Notes: generated from the letters alone by a model not told the origin. DNA of 64,000 nt from Angustibacter luteus (GCF_039541115.1 NZ_BAABFP010000005.1:959877-1023876), one strand, 5' to 3'. Numbered from the stretch's first letter, positions 53,893-62,973 are shown. Program-made: numbers and translations.

Positions 53893-54675
53893 ATGGCGGA
53901 GTCCTTCTTCACACGCACCGGCGGCGACCGGTACGCCGCGACGCCGGCCACGGTCGGGCCGTGGTCCGCGCAGCACATGCACGGCGGGCCACCCTCGGCG
54001 CTGCTGGTCCACCGCAGCGAGCAGGCCGCCCGCGACGCGCAGGCGACCGGTTCGTGGCGCGCCGCTCGCACGGTCGTGGACTTCCTCGGGCCGGTGCCGG
54101 TCGGGGACGTCGAGGTGCGGGCAGCGGTCGTCCGCGGCGGTCGCACGGCCGTGCTGGTCGACGCCGAGCTCAGCGCCGGCGGCCGCCCGACCCTGCGCTC
54201 GCGCACCTGGCTCGTCCGGTTGCCCGACGGCGCACCGACCCCGACGACGGTGAGCACGCCCCCGACCACCTCCCCCGAGTCCGCTCCCCCGTTCACCCAG
54301 TGGGGCTTCCCGTACGCCGAGCACCTGGACTGGCACCTCGCGTCGGGAGAGCTGGCCGGTCCGGGCGCCGCGGCCACCTGGGCCCGACCGCGCGTCCCGC
54401 TGGTGGACGACGAGCCGCTGACCGGCCTGCAGCGGGCGTGCCTGGTCGCGGACTCGGGCAACGGGATCAGCGCCGAGCTGTCCTGGGACGACTGGGCCTT
54501 CGTCAACATCGACCTCACCGTGCACCTGCTCCGCGAGCCCGTCGACGACTGGCTGCTGCTCTCCGCCCGCTCCCAGCTCGACCCCGCCGGAGCCGGGCTG
54601 GCGACGTCCACCCTGCACGACCGGGCCGGGCTGGTCGGCAACGGAGCCCAGACCCTCGTCGTCCAACCGCGCTGA
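53893..54675 (+). CDS. Acyl-CoA thioesterase-like (double hotdog) protein
   Basis: 260 residues from ATG 53893. Pattern of the TesB-like/thioesterase family with two hotdog halves: SAQHMHGGPPSALLVHRSEQ (with the HGG typical of hotdog active regions), RTVVDFLGPVPVGDVEV, SWDDWAFVNIDLTVHLLREP, and VGNGAQTLVVQPR. Likely acts on acyl-CoA; specificity unknown. TACGGT (53880-53885) lies 7 bases before the ATG; no ribosome site. Confidence 0.83.
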   Translation: MAESFFTRTGGDRYAATPATVGPWSAQHMHGGPPSALLVHRSEQAARDAQATGSWRAARTVVDFLGPVPVGDVEVRAAVVRGGRTAVLVDAELSAGGRPTLRSRTWLVRLPDGAPTPTTVSTPPTTSPESAPPFTQWGFPYAEHLDWHLASGELAGPGAAATWARPRVPLVDDEPLTGLQRACLVADSGNGISAELSWDDWAFVNIDLTVHLLREPVDDWLLLSARSQLDPAGAGLATSTLHDRAGLVGNGAQTLVVQPR

Positions 54676-54694
54676 GCCCGCATAGGCTCGGGTC

Positions 54695-56557
54695 ATGCCG
54701 CAGCTGCGACTCGCTCTGGCCCAGGTCGACGCTGTCCTCGGCGACCTCGCCGGCAACGCCCAGATGGTGCGCGAGTGGACGGCCCGCGCCGCCGCCGACG
54801 GGGCCCAGCTGGTGGCGTTCCCCGAGATGGTGCTCACCGGGTACCCGGTGGAGGACCTGGCGCTGCGCCGCTCGTTCGTCGACGCGTCCCGCGACACCGT
54901 GCACCGGCTCGCCGCCGAGCTCGCCGAGGACGGCTTCGGCGACCTGCCGGTCGTCGTCGGCTACCTCGATCGTGCCCAGGGCCGGGACGCCGACACCGAC
55001 GGGGACGGCGTCTCCGAGGACGGTCGGACCGGCGTCCCCAAGGGCATGCCGCAGAACTGCGTCGCCGTCCTGCACGGTGGCCGGGTGGTCGCCCGCTACG
55101 CCAAGCACCACCTACCCAACTACGGGGTGTTCGACGAGTTCCGCATCTTCGTGCCCGGGCACGACCTGACGGTCGTCCGGGTGGACGGGGTGGACGTCGC
55201 CCTCGCCATCTGCGAGGACCTGTGGCAGGACGGCGGTCCGGTGGCCAAGGCCCGTGAGGCGGGTGCCGAGCTGCTGCTGGTGCTCAACGGCTCGCCGTAC
55301 GAGCGGGACAAGGACGACACGCGCCTCGCCCTCGCCTCGCGGCGGGCCTCCGAAGCGGGCTGCACGCTGGCGTACCTGAACCTGGTGGGCGGGCAGGACG
55401 AGCTGGTGTTCGACGGCGACTCGGTCGTCGTGACCGCGGACGGCGAGGTGCTCGCCCGGGCCCCGCAGTTCACCGAGGACCTGCTGGTCGTGGACCTCGA
55501 GCTGGACTCCCGCGAGGCGGAGCAGGACCCGGTCGCGGACGTCGTCCACGTCGTCCTGAGCGAGGCCGTGCCCGCGGAGGGGCTCGCCGACCCCCGGCCC
55601 GCGCCGTGCGCGCCCCGGCTGGACCCGGTCGGCGAGGTCTGGTGCGCCCTGGTCACCGGGTTGTCGGGCTACGTCCGCAAGAACGGCTTCGCCTCGGTCG
55701 TCGTCGCCGTGTCCGGCGGCATCGACTCCGCCGTGGTGGCGGCGCTGGCCGCGGACGCGCTCGGCGGGCGCCAGGTCGTCGGGGTCTCGATGCCCAGCGT
55801 CTACTCGAGCGACCACAGCCGGGACGACGCCCGCGACCTGGCCGAGCGGATCGGCGCCGACTACCGCGTGCAGCCCATCGCGGGGGTCGTGGACGCCTTC
55901 CAGCACGAGCTGTCGCTGACCGGCGTCGCCGAGGAGAACCTGCAGGCCCGCGCCCGGGCCGTGATCCTGATGGCCGTCTCGAACAGCGAGGGGCACCTCG
56001 TGCTGGCCACCAGCAACAAGAGCGAGCTCTCGGTCGGCTACTCGACCCTGTACGGCGACAGCGTCGGTGGCTACGCCCCGCTGAAGGACGTCCCGAAGAC
56101 ATTGGTCTGGGAGCTGGCCCGGTGGCGCAACGCGGAGGCGGTCCGGCTCGGACAGGTGCCGCCGATCCCCGACTCGTCCATCACCAAACCGCCGTCGGCC
56201 GAGCTGCGCCCCGGCCAGACCGACCAGGACTCGCTGCCGCCGTACGACCTGCTGGACGACCTGCTGGAGCACTACGTGGTCGGCGCCCAAGGGCGCTCCG
56301 AGCTCCTGGATGCCGGCTTCGACGCCGAGGTCGTCGACCAGGTGGTCACGCTGGTGGACCGGGCGGAGTGGAAGCGCCGCCAGTTCGCTCCGGGGCCCAA
56401 GATCTCGGCCGTCGCCTTCGGGCGCGACCGCCGCCTGCCAGTCACCAGCCGCTGGCGCGAGAGCGCGTCACCCGCCGCGCCCACCACGGGTGCGGACCAG
56501 TCGAGCCGCCTGTCCGCCGATCCGGCGACACCGGCCACCACGAAGGAGTCCTCGTGA
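54695..56557 (+). CDS. nadE: Glutamine-dependent NAD(+) synthetase
   Basis: 620 residues. An N-terminal nitrilase-type glutaminase has the triad Glu ([10 protein letters not shown]), Lys ([14 protein letters not shown]) and Cys ([11 protein letters not shown]). The C-terminal NAD synthetase domain has the PP-loop [16 protein letters not shown] and the [18 protein letters not shown] segment. Converts nicotinate adenine dinucleotide to NAD+. A Thr/Ala-rich tail is visible. TAGGCT lies 6 bases before the ATG. Overlaps panB by ATG/GTG-type stop-start sharing. Confidence 0.95.
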   Translation: MPQLRLALAQVDAVLGDLAGNAQMVREWTARAAADGAQLVAFPEMVLTGYPVEDLALRRSFVDASRDTVHRLAAELAEDGFGDLPVVVGYLDRAQGRDADTDGDGVSEDGRTGVPKGMPQNCVAVLHGGRVVARYAKHHLPNYGVFDEFRIFVPGHDLTVVRVDGVDVALAICEDLWQDGGPVAKAREAGAELLLVLNGSPYERDKDDTRLALASRRASEAGCTLAYLNLVGGQDELVFDGDSVVVTADGEVLARAPQFTEDLLVVDLELDSREAEQDPVADVVHVVLSEAVPAEGLADPRPAPCAPRLDPVGEVWCALVTGLSGYVRKNGFASVVVAVSGGIDSAVVAALAADALGGRQVVGVSMPSVYSSDHSRDDARDLAERIGADYRVQPIAGVVDAFQHELSLTGVAEENLQARARAVILMAVSNSEGHLVLATSNKSELSVGYSTLYGDSVGGYAPLKDVPKTLVWELARWRNAEAVRLGQVPPIPDSSITKPPSAELRPGQTDQDSLPPYDLLDDLLEHYVVGAQGRSELLDAGFDAEVVDQVVTLVDRAEWKRRQFAPGPKISAVAFGRDRRLPVTSRWRESASPAAPTTGADQSSRLSADPATPATTKESS

Positions 56558-57423
56558 GCGACACCACACCGGACGAGCAGCCCGCCCCCTACGGCGCCGG
56601 CCCCGCGTCGTCCGGGCCTGCCGTCCGTCGCGTCCGGGTGCACCACCTGCAGCAGATGAAGGAGCGCGGCGAGCGCTTCACGATGCTCACCGCCTACGAC
56701 CAGATGGCCGCGGAGATCTTCGACGAGGCCGGGATCGACGTCCTGCTGATCGGTGACTCCGCGGCGAACAACGTCCTCGGCTACGAGACCACCGTGCCGA
56801 TCACGCTCGACGAGATGCTGCCCATGGTGCGCGCGGTGGCCCGGTCGGCCCGACGTCCGCTGGTGGTCGCCGACCTGCCGTTCGGCTCGTACCAGTCGTC
56901 GCCGCAGCAGGCGCTCGCCTCCGCCACCCGGATGATGAAGGAGGGCCTGGCGCACGCCGTGAAGTTCGAGGGCGGGCGGCCGGTGGCGGCGCACGTCGAG
57001 GCCGTGGTGAACGCCGGCATCCCCGTGATGGGCCACCTGGGTTTCACCCCGCAGAGCGAGCACGCCCTCGGGGGCTACCGCGTGCAGGGGCGCGGCGACC
57101 AGGGTGACCAGATCGTCAAGGACGCCTGCGCGCTGCAGGACGCCGGCGCCTTCTCGGTCGTGCTGGAGATGGTCCCCGCCACCGTCGCAGCGCAGATCAC
57201 CGAGGTCCTGCACATCCCGACGATCGGCATCGGCGCCGGCCCGGACTGCGACGCCCAGGTGCTGGTCTGGCAGGACATGGCGGGCCTGCGCGGCGGCAAG
57301 ATGGGCCGCTTCGTCAAGCAGTACGCCGACCTGCGCGGCGAGCTGCTTCGCGCGGCCCAGGACTATGCCGGCGAGGTGCGCAGCGGTGCCTTTCCCACCG
57401 CCGCGCAGTCCTTCGAGGCCTGA
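56554..57423 (+). CDS. panB: 3-methyl-2-oxobutanoate hydroxymethyltransferase
   Basis: First committed step of pantothenate synthesis: adds a hydroxymethyl group from methylene-tetrahydrofolate to 3-methyl-2-oxobutanoate. 289 residues from GTG 56554, overlapping the nadE stop. Hallmarks: [56 protein letters not shown], and [20 protein letters not shown]. The first ~28 residues are a Pro/Ala-rich extension. Complete. Confidence 0.96.
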   Translation: MSDTTPDEQPAPYGAGPASSGPAVRRVRVHHLQQMKERGERFTMLTAYDQMAAEIFDEAGIDVLLIGDSAANNVLGYETTVPITLDEMLPMVRAVARSARRPLVVADLPFGSYQSSPQQALASATRMMKEGLAHAVKFEGGRPVAAHVEAVVNAGIPVMGHLGFTPQSEHALGGYRVQGRGDQGDQIVKDACALQDAGAFSVVLEMVPATVAAQITEVLHIPTIGIGAGPDCDAQVLVWQDMAGLRGGKMGRFVKQYADLRGELLRAAQDYAGEVRSGAFPTAAQSFEA

Positions 57424-57476
57424 GCCACCACCCGGAAAGGGGTTGCGGCCGGCCGCCTCCACGGCAGGATGGGGGC

Positions 57477-57665
57477 ATGAGCGCATCATCGAAGGACGCC
57501 GACCACAATCCCGCCCCGGACGACGTGCGCCGCAAGTTCAAGGAGGCGTTGGACAAGAAGCAGGGCAAGCACGACGAGCACCTGCTCGCCGGCCCGGACG
57601 ACGGCGGTCACGCCCACACCGGCCCGGCCAAGGTTCAGCGCACCTTCCGTCGCAAGTCCGGCTGA
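57477..57665 (+). CDS. DUF5302 family small protein
   Basis: 62 residues; the sequence matches DUF5302 (DDVRRKFKEALDKKQGKHDE, then GPAKVQRTFRRKSG). Hydrophilic and probably disordered, typical of actinobacteria, function unknown. CAGGAT lies 6 bases before the ATG as a possible -10. A dispersed hairpin follows. Confidence 0.85.
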   Translation: MSASSKDADHNPAPDDVRRKFKEALDKKQGKHDEHLLAGPDDGGHAHTGPAKVQRTFRRKSG

Positions 57666-57673
57666 CCAGGCAG

Positions 57674-57717
57674 ATCGTGGCAACGTCGCATCACCAGTGA
57701 GGCGACGTTGCCACGAT
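57674..57717. repeat. Dispersed intergenic hairpin, copy 3
   Basis: Arms ATCGTGGCAACGTCGC (57674-57689) and GCGACGTTGCCACGAT (57702-57717) pair perfectly; inner TCAC/GTGA pairs again after one mismatch. Compared with copy 1, one arm differs at two positions and the other arm carries the matching changes. Lies between two convergent genes. Confidence 0.8.
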
Positions 57718-57723
57718 GCGCGC

Positions 57724-58509
57724 TCAGGGGGCGCGGACCGGTGACTCCAGCTGACGACGCAGGACGCCGGCCGCCTCGACGAGGCTCGGCCCGTACCAGG
57801 TCAGGTGCCGCCCGCTGACCAGCACGCAGTCCTTGCCGGCGAACGCCTCCGGCCCGTCATCGACGCCGAACGCGTAGGGCTCGTCGGGCAGCACCACCAG
57901 GTCGTGCGACGTGAGCTCGCCGGGCACGAACCGCGGGTACCGTTCGGCGGAGTCCGCCAGCACGTTGTCGACGCCGAGCCGGCGCAGCACGTCCCCGGCA
58001 AAGGTGTCCGCCCCCAGCGCCATCCACGGACGGCGCCAGATCGGGACGACGGCCGCCCGCCGCGGCCGCTCCTGCCCCGTCGTCAGCACATCCACGGCGT
58101 CCCACGCCTCGCGGGCCGCCAAGAGCCAGCCCGGATCCCCCACCCCGCAGACGCGGAGCATCTGGTTCAGTGACCCGAACGCCTCGTCCAGCGTGCGCAC
58201 CCGGGTGTTCCAGACCGGCACCCCCGCCGAGCGCAGCGCGTCCAGGTCGACGGCACGGTTCTCCTCCTCGTTCGCCAGCACCAGGTCGGGACCTAGCGCG
58301 ACCACGGCCTCGACGTCCGGGTTCTTCGTGCCCCCGATGCGCGCGACGTCCAGACCGGTCGGGTGCGTGCACCACGCGGTGGCGCCGACCACGAGACCGG
58401 GCGCGCTCACCTCCACCGCCTCCGTCAACGACGGCACGAGCGAGACCACACGGCGGACCGTCGCCGGCAACCGGGCCGCCACCCCTGTGTCGTCCCTCAC
58501 CTCGACCAC
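57724..58509 (-). CDS. BtuF-like helical-backbone metal receptor, no signal peptide
   Basis: 261 residues from GTG 58509 (VVEVRDDTGVAARLP). Periplasmic-binding-protein fold typical of cobalamin or iron-chelate receptors: RRVVSLVPSLTEAVEVSAPG, CTHPTGLDVARIGGTKNPD, LGPDLVLANEEENRAVD, WRRPWMALGADTFAGDVLRR. There is no signal peptide or lipobox, and a start further upstream does not supply one, so export is unclear. Related cytosolic-looking receptors are known in actinobacteria. No permease or ATPase is adjacent. Divergent from the LLM gene. Confidence 0.83.
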   Translation of the reverse strand: MVEVRDDTGVAARLPATVRRVVSLVPSLTEAVEVSAPGLVVGATAWCTHPTGLDVARIGGTKNPDVEAVVALGPDLVLANEEENRAVDLDALRSAGVPVWNTRVRTLDEAFGSLNQMLRVCGVGDPGWLLAAREAWDAVDVLTTGQERPRRAAVVPIWRRPWMALGADTFAGDVLRRLGVDNVLADSAERYPRFVPGELTSHDLVVLPDEPYAFGVDDGPEAFAGKDCVLVSGRHLTWYGPSLVEAAGVLRRQLESPVRAP

Positions 58510-58542
58510 CGCTCGATCCTGCCAGGCACTAGCGTCGAAGCC

Positions 58543-59544
58543 ATGAGCGCCTTGACCGTCGGATACGCCGCGATGCTGGAGCAGTTCCACCCCACCGAGG
58601 CGGTCGCGTTGACCGCGCTGGCCGAGCAGCACGGGTTCTCCGGCTGCATGGCGGCCGACCACTTCCAGCCGTGGGTGCCGCAGCAGGGCCAGGCCAGCTT
58701 CGTGTGGAACGTGCTGACAGCGGTCGGCGAGCGCACCGAGGGCGACCTCGGGCCCGGCGTGACCTGCCCGAGCTTCCGGTTCCACCCGGCGATCGTGGCG
58801 CAGGCTGCGGCGACCCTGGAGGCGATGTATCCGGGCCGCACCTGGCTGGGCCTGGGGACCGGCGAGGCGCTGAACGAGCACGTCGTGCCCGGCTACTGGC
58901 CCGAGGCCGGCGAGCGCAGCCTGAAGATGTGGGAGGCGATCGAGCTCATCAACAAGCTGTTCACGGCGAGCCTGGAGGGCAAGGAGGTCAAGCACGACGG
59001 GCGCTTCTTCAAGATGGAGACGACCCGGCTGTGGACCATGCCCGAGCAGGCGCCGCCGATCCTGGTGGCCACCGCCGGCCCGATCAACGCGAAGAAGACC
59101 GGCAAGTTCGCCGACGGCATGATCACCGTGGGCGCCCCGCTGGAGAAGATCGAGGGCCTCTTCGGCCGGTTCGCCGACGGCGCCAAGGAGGCGGGCAAGG
59201 ACCCGGAGACGATGCCCAAGATCCTGCAGCTGCACCTGTCCTGGGCGGACACCGACGAGCAGGCCCTCGAGAACGCGATGACCGAGTGGCCGAACGGCGG
59301 CATGAAGTTCGGCAAGGCCGACATCCGCAGCCCGCACGACTTCGCGGCGATGGCCAAGCTGGTGCGCCCCGAGGACTTCGAGGGCCGGATGGTCATCTCG
59401 AGCGACCCGGACGTGCACCGGGCCGAGATCCAGAAGTACGTCGATCTCGGGTTCGACCGGGTGTACCTGCACAACGTCGGACGCAACCAGGAGGACTGGA
59501 TCCGGGTCTTCGGCGAGCAGGTGCTGCCGGCGCTCAGCCGCTGA
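58543..59544 (+). CDS. F420-dependent LLM-class oxidoreductase (TIGR03557-like)
   Basis: 333 residues from ATG 58543; TAGCGT lies 7 bases upstream and no ribosome site is seen. It resembles F420-dependent glucose-6-phosphate dehydrogenase relatives: MLEQFHPTEAVALTALAEQH, AADHFQPWVPQQGQASFVWN, GEALNEHVVPGYWPEAGER, KMWEAIELINKLF. The tight match suggests the cell makes coenzyme F420. The substrate is not certain. Confidence 0.9.
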   Translation: MSALTVGYAAMLEQFHPTEAVALTALAEQHGFSGCMAADHFQPWVPQQGQASFVWNVLTAVGERTEGDLGPGVTCPSFRFHPAIVAQAAATLEAMYPGRTWLGLGTGEALNEHVVPGYWPEAGERSLKMWEAIELINKLFTASLEGKEVKHDGRFFKMETTRLWTMPEQAPPILVATAGPINAKKTGKFADGMITVGAPLEKIEGLFGRFADGAKEAGKDPETMPKILQLHLSWADTDEQALENAMTEWPNGGMKFGKADIRSPHDFAAMAKLVRPEDFEGRMVISSDPDVHRAEIQKYVDLGFDRVYLHNVGRNQEDWIRVFGEQVLPALSR

Positions 59545-59591
59545 GCCGTTCCCCGCGCGACGCGGACGTCCGGGATGAGAGGATCCGCGTC

Positions 59592-60296
59592 ATGGACACC
59601 GAGCGGGTTGCGGCACTGCGTGACGCCCTGTCGCACACCAGCTGGTGGTCGCGGGCGCGCACCCTGGGACAGGTGGTGCGCAGCACGCCCGGGCCGGGGC
59701 ACCTGCTGCTCGTCGGCACACCGCAGGTGGAGCCGTGGCACCTGGCCGCTCACCTGGACGACGAGGCCCGGCTGAACGTGTTGCCGCAGGTCGCGCCCCT
59801 GCTGGTGCGGTGGGCGCCGCCGCAGCAGGCACCGGACCACCTCAAGATCGGGCTGAGCCGGCTCGAGCAGGTCGGCCGCGGCGAGACGGTCTTCGTCGTC
59901 GCCCCCGACGCCGCTCCGGCCTCCCTGCTCGAACGGGTGGACGACGCGCGCCGGGTCGGTGCGACCGTGCTGAGCCTGGACGCGGGCGACGACGAGCTGG
60001 GCGCCCTCGCGCACGAACGGATGACGGTCAGTCCCACCGGGCTGGTGCTGCCGGACGGGCTGCTCCTGCCGCAGCCCGCGGGACCGGCCGAGGTGGCCCA
60101 GCGCGGTGGCGCCGGACTGGCACCCGAGGTGCTGGCCGGGCTGGAGCTGCCGGCCAGCTTCGAGCTCGCGCAGCACTTCGTCAGCGCCGCCTCGGGGTTG
60201 CCGGACGTGGGCTCGCGGCCGGGGTGGCGCGAGCGACTGGGGCAGCTGATCGACCTGATCAGCGGCCCTTCACCGCGCCAGCAGCACCGCGCCTGA
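59592..60296 (+). CDS. Conserved hypothetical protein
   Basis: 234 residues from ATG 59592 (MDTERVAALRDALSHTSWWS); longer upstream frame is rejected because it is antisense-like Arg-rich sequence inside the F420 gene. It contains a hydrophobic core (HLLLVGTPQVEPWHLAAHLD, PLLVRWAPPQQAPDHL, ETVFVVAPDAAP) and no membrane helix. No family recognised, though protein-like throughout. Ends in a bidirectional hairpin. Confidence 0.75.
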   Translation: MDTERVAALRDALSHTSWWSRARTLGQVVRSTPGPGHLLLVGTPQVEPWHLAAHLDDEARLNVLPQVAPLLVRWAPPQQAPDHLKIGLSRLEQVGRGETVFVVAPDAAPASLLERVDDARRVGATVLSLDAGDDELGALAHERMTVSPTGLVLPDGLLLPQPAGPAEVAQRGGAGLAPEVLAGLELPASFELAQHFVSAASGLPDVGSRPGWRERLGQLIDLISGPSPRQQHRA

Positions 60297-60314
60297 GCGC
60301 GACGGGCGCTCAGG
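60292..60314. terminator. Bidirectional hairpin between convergent genes
   Basis: Perfect 9-bp arms CCTGAGCGC (60292-60300) and GCGCTCAGG (60306-60314) around GACGG. The left arm contains the stop of the hypothetical gene, and the right arm ends directly before the stop of the small minus-strand gene. Confidence 0.6.
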
Positions 60315-60497
60315 TCAGTCCTCGCCCTCCCACTCGCGGTCCTCCTTGTCCCACTGCTCGGTGCGCTCGTGGGCGGTCTGGACCGCACGCTCGGCCTCGT
60401 CGCGCGAGCCGTAGGGTCCGAGCAGGTCCTTGCTCTGGCTCTTGTCGGCCAGCTCCTCGACCTGGTTGGTGCGCGTGTTGTAGTAGAAGGAGCCCAT
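60315..60497 (-). CDS. Small SPOR-like hypothetical protein
   Basis: 60 residues from ATG 60497 (MGSFYYNTRTNQVEELADKS); ATG 60506 is an alternative. It reads like a short conserved actinobacterial protein (SKDLLGPYGSRDEAERAVQT, EQWDKEDREWEGED), acidic, with no signal. Function unknown. Convergent with the upstream gene and divergent from map. Confidence 0.75.
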   Translation of the reverse strand: MGSFYYNTRTNQVEELADKSQSKDLLGPYGSRDEAERAVQTAHERTEQWDKEDREWEGED

Positions 60498-60574
60498 GGG
60501 CGCCATCCTGCCGCGTCGGGGTGCCGGACGCACGTCGGTGAGCGGCTCGGCGCGGGACTCCTAGACTGCTGGGC

Positions 60575-61447
60575 ATGTCCACCCTGCTGAGTGTCGAGCC
60601 GGGCACGATCTCACCGCGTCGTGCGGTGCCGTCGTCCATCCCCCGTCCCGAGTACGTCGACCAGCCGGGGCCGCAGCCCTACGACGGCCCGGAGGTCAAG
60701 AGCCCCGAGATCATCGAGCGGATGCGCGTGGCGGGACGTCTGGCGGCGCAGGCGATGGCGGCCGCGGCCGAGGCGATCGCGCCGGGCGTCACCACCGACG
60801 AGATCGACCGGGTCGGTCACGAGTTCCTGCTCGACCACGGGGCCTATCCCTCGACACTCGGCTACCGCGGCTTCCCCAAGTCGTTGTGCACCAGCGTGAA
60901 CGAGGTGGTCTGCCACGGCATCCCGGACGATCGACCGCTGGTCGACGGCGACATCGTGAACATCGACATCACCGCCTTCGTGACGATCGACGGGATCGGG
61001 GTCCACGGGGACACCGACGCCACCTACGTCGTCGGCGAGGTCGACGAGGAGTCGCGGCTGCTCGTCGAGCGCACGCACGAGGCGATGATGCGGGCCATCA
61101 AGGCGGTGCGCCCCGGGCGCGAGCTCAACGTGATCGGCCGGGTCATCGAGTCCTACGCCAAGCGGTTCGGCTACGGCGTGATCCGGGACTTCACCGGGCA
61201 CGGCATCGGGACGGCGTTCCACTCCGGCCTCGTGGTCCCGCACTACGACGCGGCGCCCCGGTACGCCGAGGTGATGGAGCCCGGCATGACGTTCACCATC
61301 GAGCCCATGCTCAACCTCGGCACGCACGAGTGGGAGATGTGGGACGACGGCTGGACCGTCGTGACCCGGGACCGCCGCCGTTCGGCGCAGTTCGAGCACA
61401 CCTTGCTGGTCACCGAGACCGGCGCCGAGATCCTGACCCTGCCCTAG
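60575..61447 (+). CDS. map: Type I methionine aminopeptidase
   Basis: Removes initiator methionine from nascent proteins, two-metal enzyme. 290 residues with an N-terminal extension (~45 residues, [14 protein letters not shown]) typical of actinobacterial MetAP. Metal ligands sit in [39 protein letters not shown] and [16 protein letters not shown] lies 7 bases before the ATG. It precedes ppgK by about 70 bases. Confidence 0.96.
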   Translation: MSTLLSVEPGTISPRRAVPSSIPRPEYVDQPGPQPYDGPEVKSPEIIERMRVAGRLAAQAMAAAAEAIAPGVTTDEIDRVGHEFLLDHGAYPSTLGYRGFPKSLCTSVNEVVCHGIPDDRPLVDGDIVNIDITAFVTIDGIGVHGDTDATYVVGEVDEESRLLVERTHEAMMRAIKAVRPGRELNVIGRVIESYAKRFGYGVIRDFTGHGIGTAFHSGLVVPHYDAAPRYAEVMEPGMTFTIEPMLNLGTHEWEMWDDGWTVVTRDRRRSAQFEHTLLVTETGAEILTLP

Positions 61448-61481
61448 TCCGTCCACCGTTCCGCCGAGCTGGAGGTCAACG

Positions 61482-61520
61482 ATGACCAAGCCCGTCCGTC
61501 CCACCGCGGCCACCGCATGA
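61482..61520 (+). CDS. Possible 12-residue leader peptide overlapping ppgK
   Basis: ATG 61482 follows a good ribosome site (GGAGGT, 6 bases upstream). It encodes [12 protein letters not shown], ending at TGA 61518-61520, which overlaps the ppgK ATG as ATGA. ppgK itself has no ribosome site, so translation is probably coupled through this short frame. Alternatively it is a remnant of an older start. Confidence 0.45.
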   Translation: MTKPVRPTAATA

Positions 61521-62278
61521 GCCACCACGCCGCGCTCGGCATCGACGTCGGTGGGTCCGGCATCAAGGGTGCTCCGGTCGACCTGCACACCGGTGAGCTG
61601 ATGGCCGACCGGCTGCGGATCGAGACGCCGCAGCCGGCCACGCCCCAGGCCGTGGCCGAGGTGGTGGGTGAGATCGCCCAGCACTTCGCGAAGCACCTCG
61701 GGGACGGCCCCGTGGGCGTCACCGTCCCCGGCGTGGTGACCCTGGGCGTGGTGCGCAGCGCCGCGAACATCGACACCACCTGGATCGGCACCGACGCCGA
61801 CACGCTGATCGGGCAGCACGTCGGACGCAGCGTGCACGTGGTCAACGACGCCGACGCCGCCGGGGTGGCCGAGGCCCGCTTCGGGGCGGCCCGGGACCAG
61901 CGCGGGCTGGTGCTCGTGACCACGCTGGGTACCGGGATCGGCACCGCACTGCTGCTGGACGGCAAGCTGGTGCCGAACAGCGAGCTCGGTCACCTGGAGA
62001 TCGACGGCCACGACGCGGAGTCGAGGGCGGCGTCGTCCGCGCGGGAGAACGAGGACCTCAGCTGGGAGGAGTGGGCGGCGCGCCTGCAGCGGTACTACGG
62101 CGTCGTCGAGGACCTGCTCTGGCCGTCCCTGATCGTGGTCGGCGGCGGGGTCAGCAAGAAGGCGGACAAGTTCCTCCCGCTGCTGCACCTGCGCGCGCCC
62201 GTCGTGCCGGCGGCACTGCGGAACGAGGCCGGGATCGTCGGCGCCGCGCTGCTCGCCGCCGACGAGCAGCAGGCCTAA
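61517..62278 (+). CDS. ppgK: Polyphosphate glucokinase (ROK family)
   Basis: 253 residues. Phosphorylates glucose with inorganic polyphosphate (and usually ATP). ROK features: [16 protein letters not shown] phosphate loop, [16 protein letters not shown] catalytic Asp, [27 protein letters not shown]. The segment [16 protein letters not shown] is characteristic of polyphosphate-using members, and no zinc-binding Cys cluster is present. The stop overlaps the stop of the small convergent gene. Confidence 0.95.
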   Translation: MSHHAALGIDVGGSGIKGAPVDLHTGELMADRLRIETPQPATPQAVAEVVGEIAQHFAKHLGDGPVGVTVPGVVTLGVVRSAANIDTTWIGTDADTLIGQHVGRSVHVVNDADAAGVAEARFGAARDQRGLVLVTTLGTGIGTALLLDGKLVPNSELGHLEIDGHDAESRAASSARENEDLSWEEWAARLQRYYGVVEDLLWPSLIVVGGGVSKKADKFLPLLHLRAPVVPAALRNEAGIVGAALLAADEQQA

Positions 62279-62451
62279 CGGGCTCGCGCCACCGCCATGA
62301 CCTTCTTGGGCACCTTCGGCATGACCAGGAACACGCGACGGCTCTCCCGGTCGGCGTAGCCCAGGTCGGCCAGCCGCTTCAGGGTGACCGGGCACTTCTT
62401 GCAGCGCGGCTTGTCACGGCAGCACTTCTTCTTCGCTTTGACCGTGGGCAC
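62275..62451 (-). CDS. Small Cys-rich protein under an iron-box palindrome
   Basis: 58 residues from GTG 62451 ([20 protein letters not shown]), then [20 protein letters not shown] and a basic end ([15 protein letters not shown]). Four cysteines in a CC-X5-C-X2-C arrangement with many Lys/Arg, suggesting a small metal- or nucleic-acid-binding protein. I recall similar short proteins next to ppgK in other actinobacteria, but no function. The start sits 8 bases after an IdeR/DtxR-type palindrome. The stop overlaps the ppgK stop. Confidence 0.75.
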   Translation of the reverse strand: MPTVKAKKKCCRDKPRCKKCPVTLKRLADLGYADRESRRVFLVMPKVPKKVMAVARAR

Positions 62452-62459
62452 CTGGCGAC

Positions 62460-62480
62460 AATAGGTAAGGCTTACCTATT
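62460..62480. promoter_or_regulatory. DtxR/IdeR-type iron box
   Basis: AATAGGTAAG-G-CTTACCTATT is a perfect 21-base inverted repeat. The central 19 bases match the IdeR/DtxR consensus TTAGGTTAGSCTAACCTAA at 15 positions, with the four mismatches placed symmetrically. It ends 8 bases before the start codon of the small Cys-rich gene, so metal-dependent repression of that gene is predicted. Confidence 0.85.
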
Positions 62481-62496
62481 CTGTCTAGTCGAGCGG

Positions 62497-62943
62497 TCAG
62501 GCCGCCTGCTCCTGCCCAGCCAGCCGGACGGCCAACCTCGCCAGCTCGGCGTCGTCGAGCATGGCCAGACGGGTGCGCACCACGTCCGGCGTGACGTCCA
62601 GCTGCTCGCACACCGCGTCGACGTCGTCCGGGTGGGCGACGAGCGCGTCGAGCAGGCACCCCAGGGACACCAGCCGCGCGGCCGCCCAGCGGTCAGCCGC
62701 CGCCTCGATGCGGCCGGCCAGCCAGGCGTCGTCCCCGTAGTCGTGGCAGGCCTCGTGCCCGAGGGCCACGTGCCCGAGCTCGTGCGCGAGGACGCAGCGG
62801 GTCTGGCGCTGGTCCAGGCGCTCGTCCACCAGGATCATCCGCTCGTCGGGGCACCACCAGCCCGCTCCCTCGGACAGGTGGCACCGGTGGACCCAGATGT
62901 CCGGATGGCGCAGCCGCAGCTCGGCCCAGGCCGACCAGCTCAC
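62497..62943 (-). CDS. ImmA/IrrE-family metalloprotease
   Basis: 148 residues with the zinc-protease motif VLAHELGHVALGHEA and a second acidic ligand region downstream (RIEAAADRWAAARLV). Family members cleave partner XRE repressors in response to DNA damage or stress. Here an XRE gene lies 30 bases upstream on the same strand, so that product is the obvious candidate target. A C-terminal helical region follows the protease core. Confidence 0.88.
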   Translation of the reverse strand: MSWSAWAELRLRHPDIWVHRCHLSEGAGWWCPDERMILVDERLDQRQTRCVLAHELGHVALGHEACHDYGDDAWLAGRIEAAADRWAAARLVSLGCLLDALVAHPDDVDAVCEQLDVTPDVVRTRLAMLDDAELARLAVRLAGQEQAA

Positions 62944-62973
62944 TGATCACCTCGCATGCGCCCGCCCCTGCCC

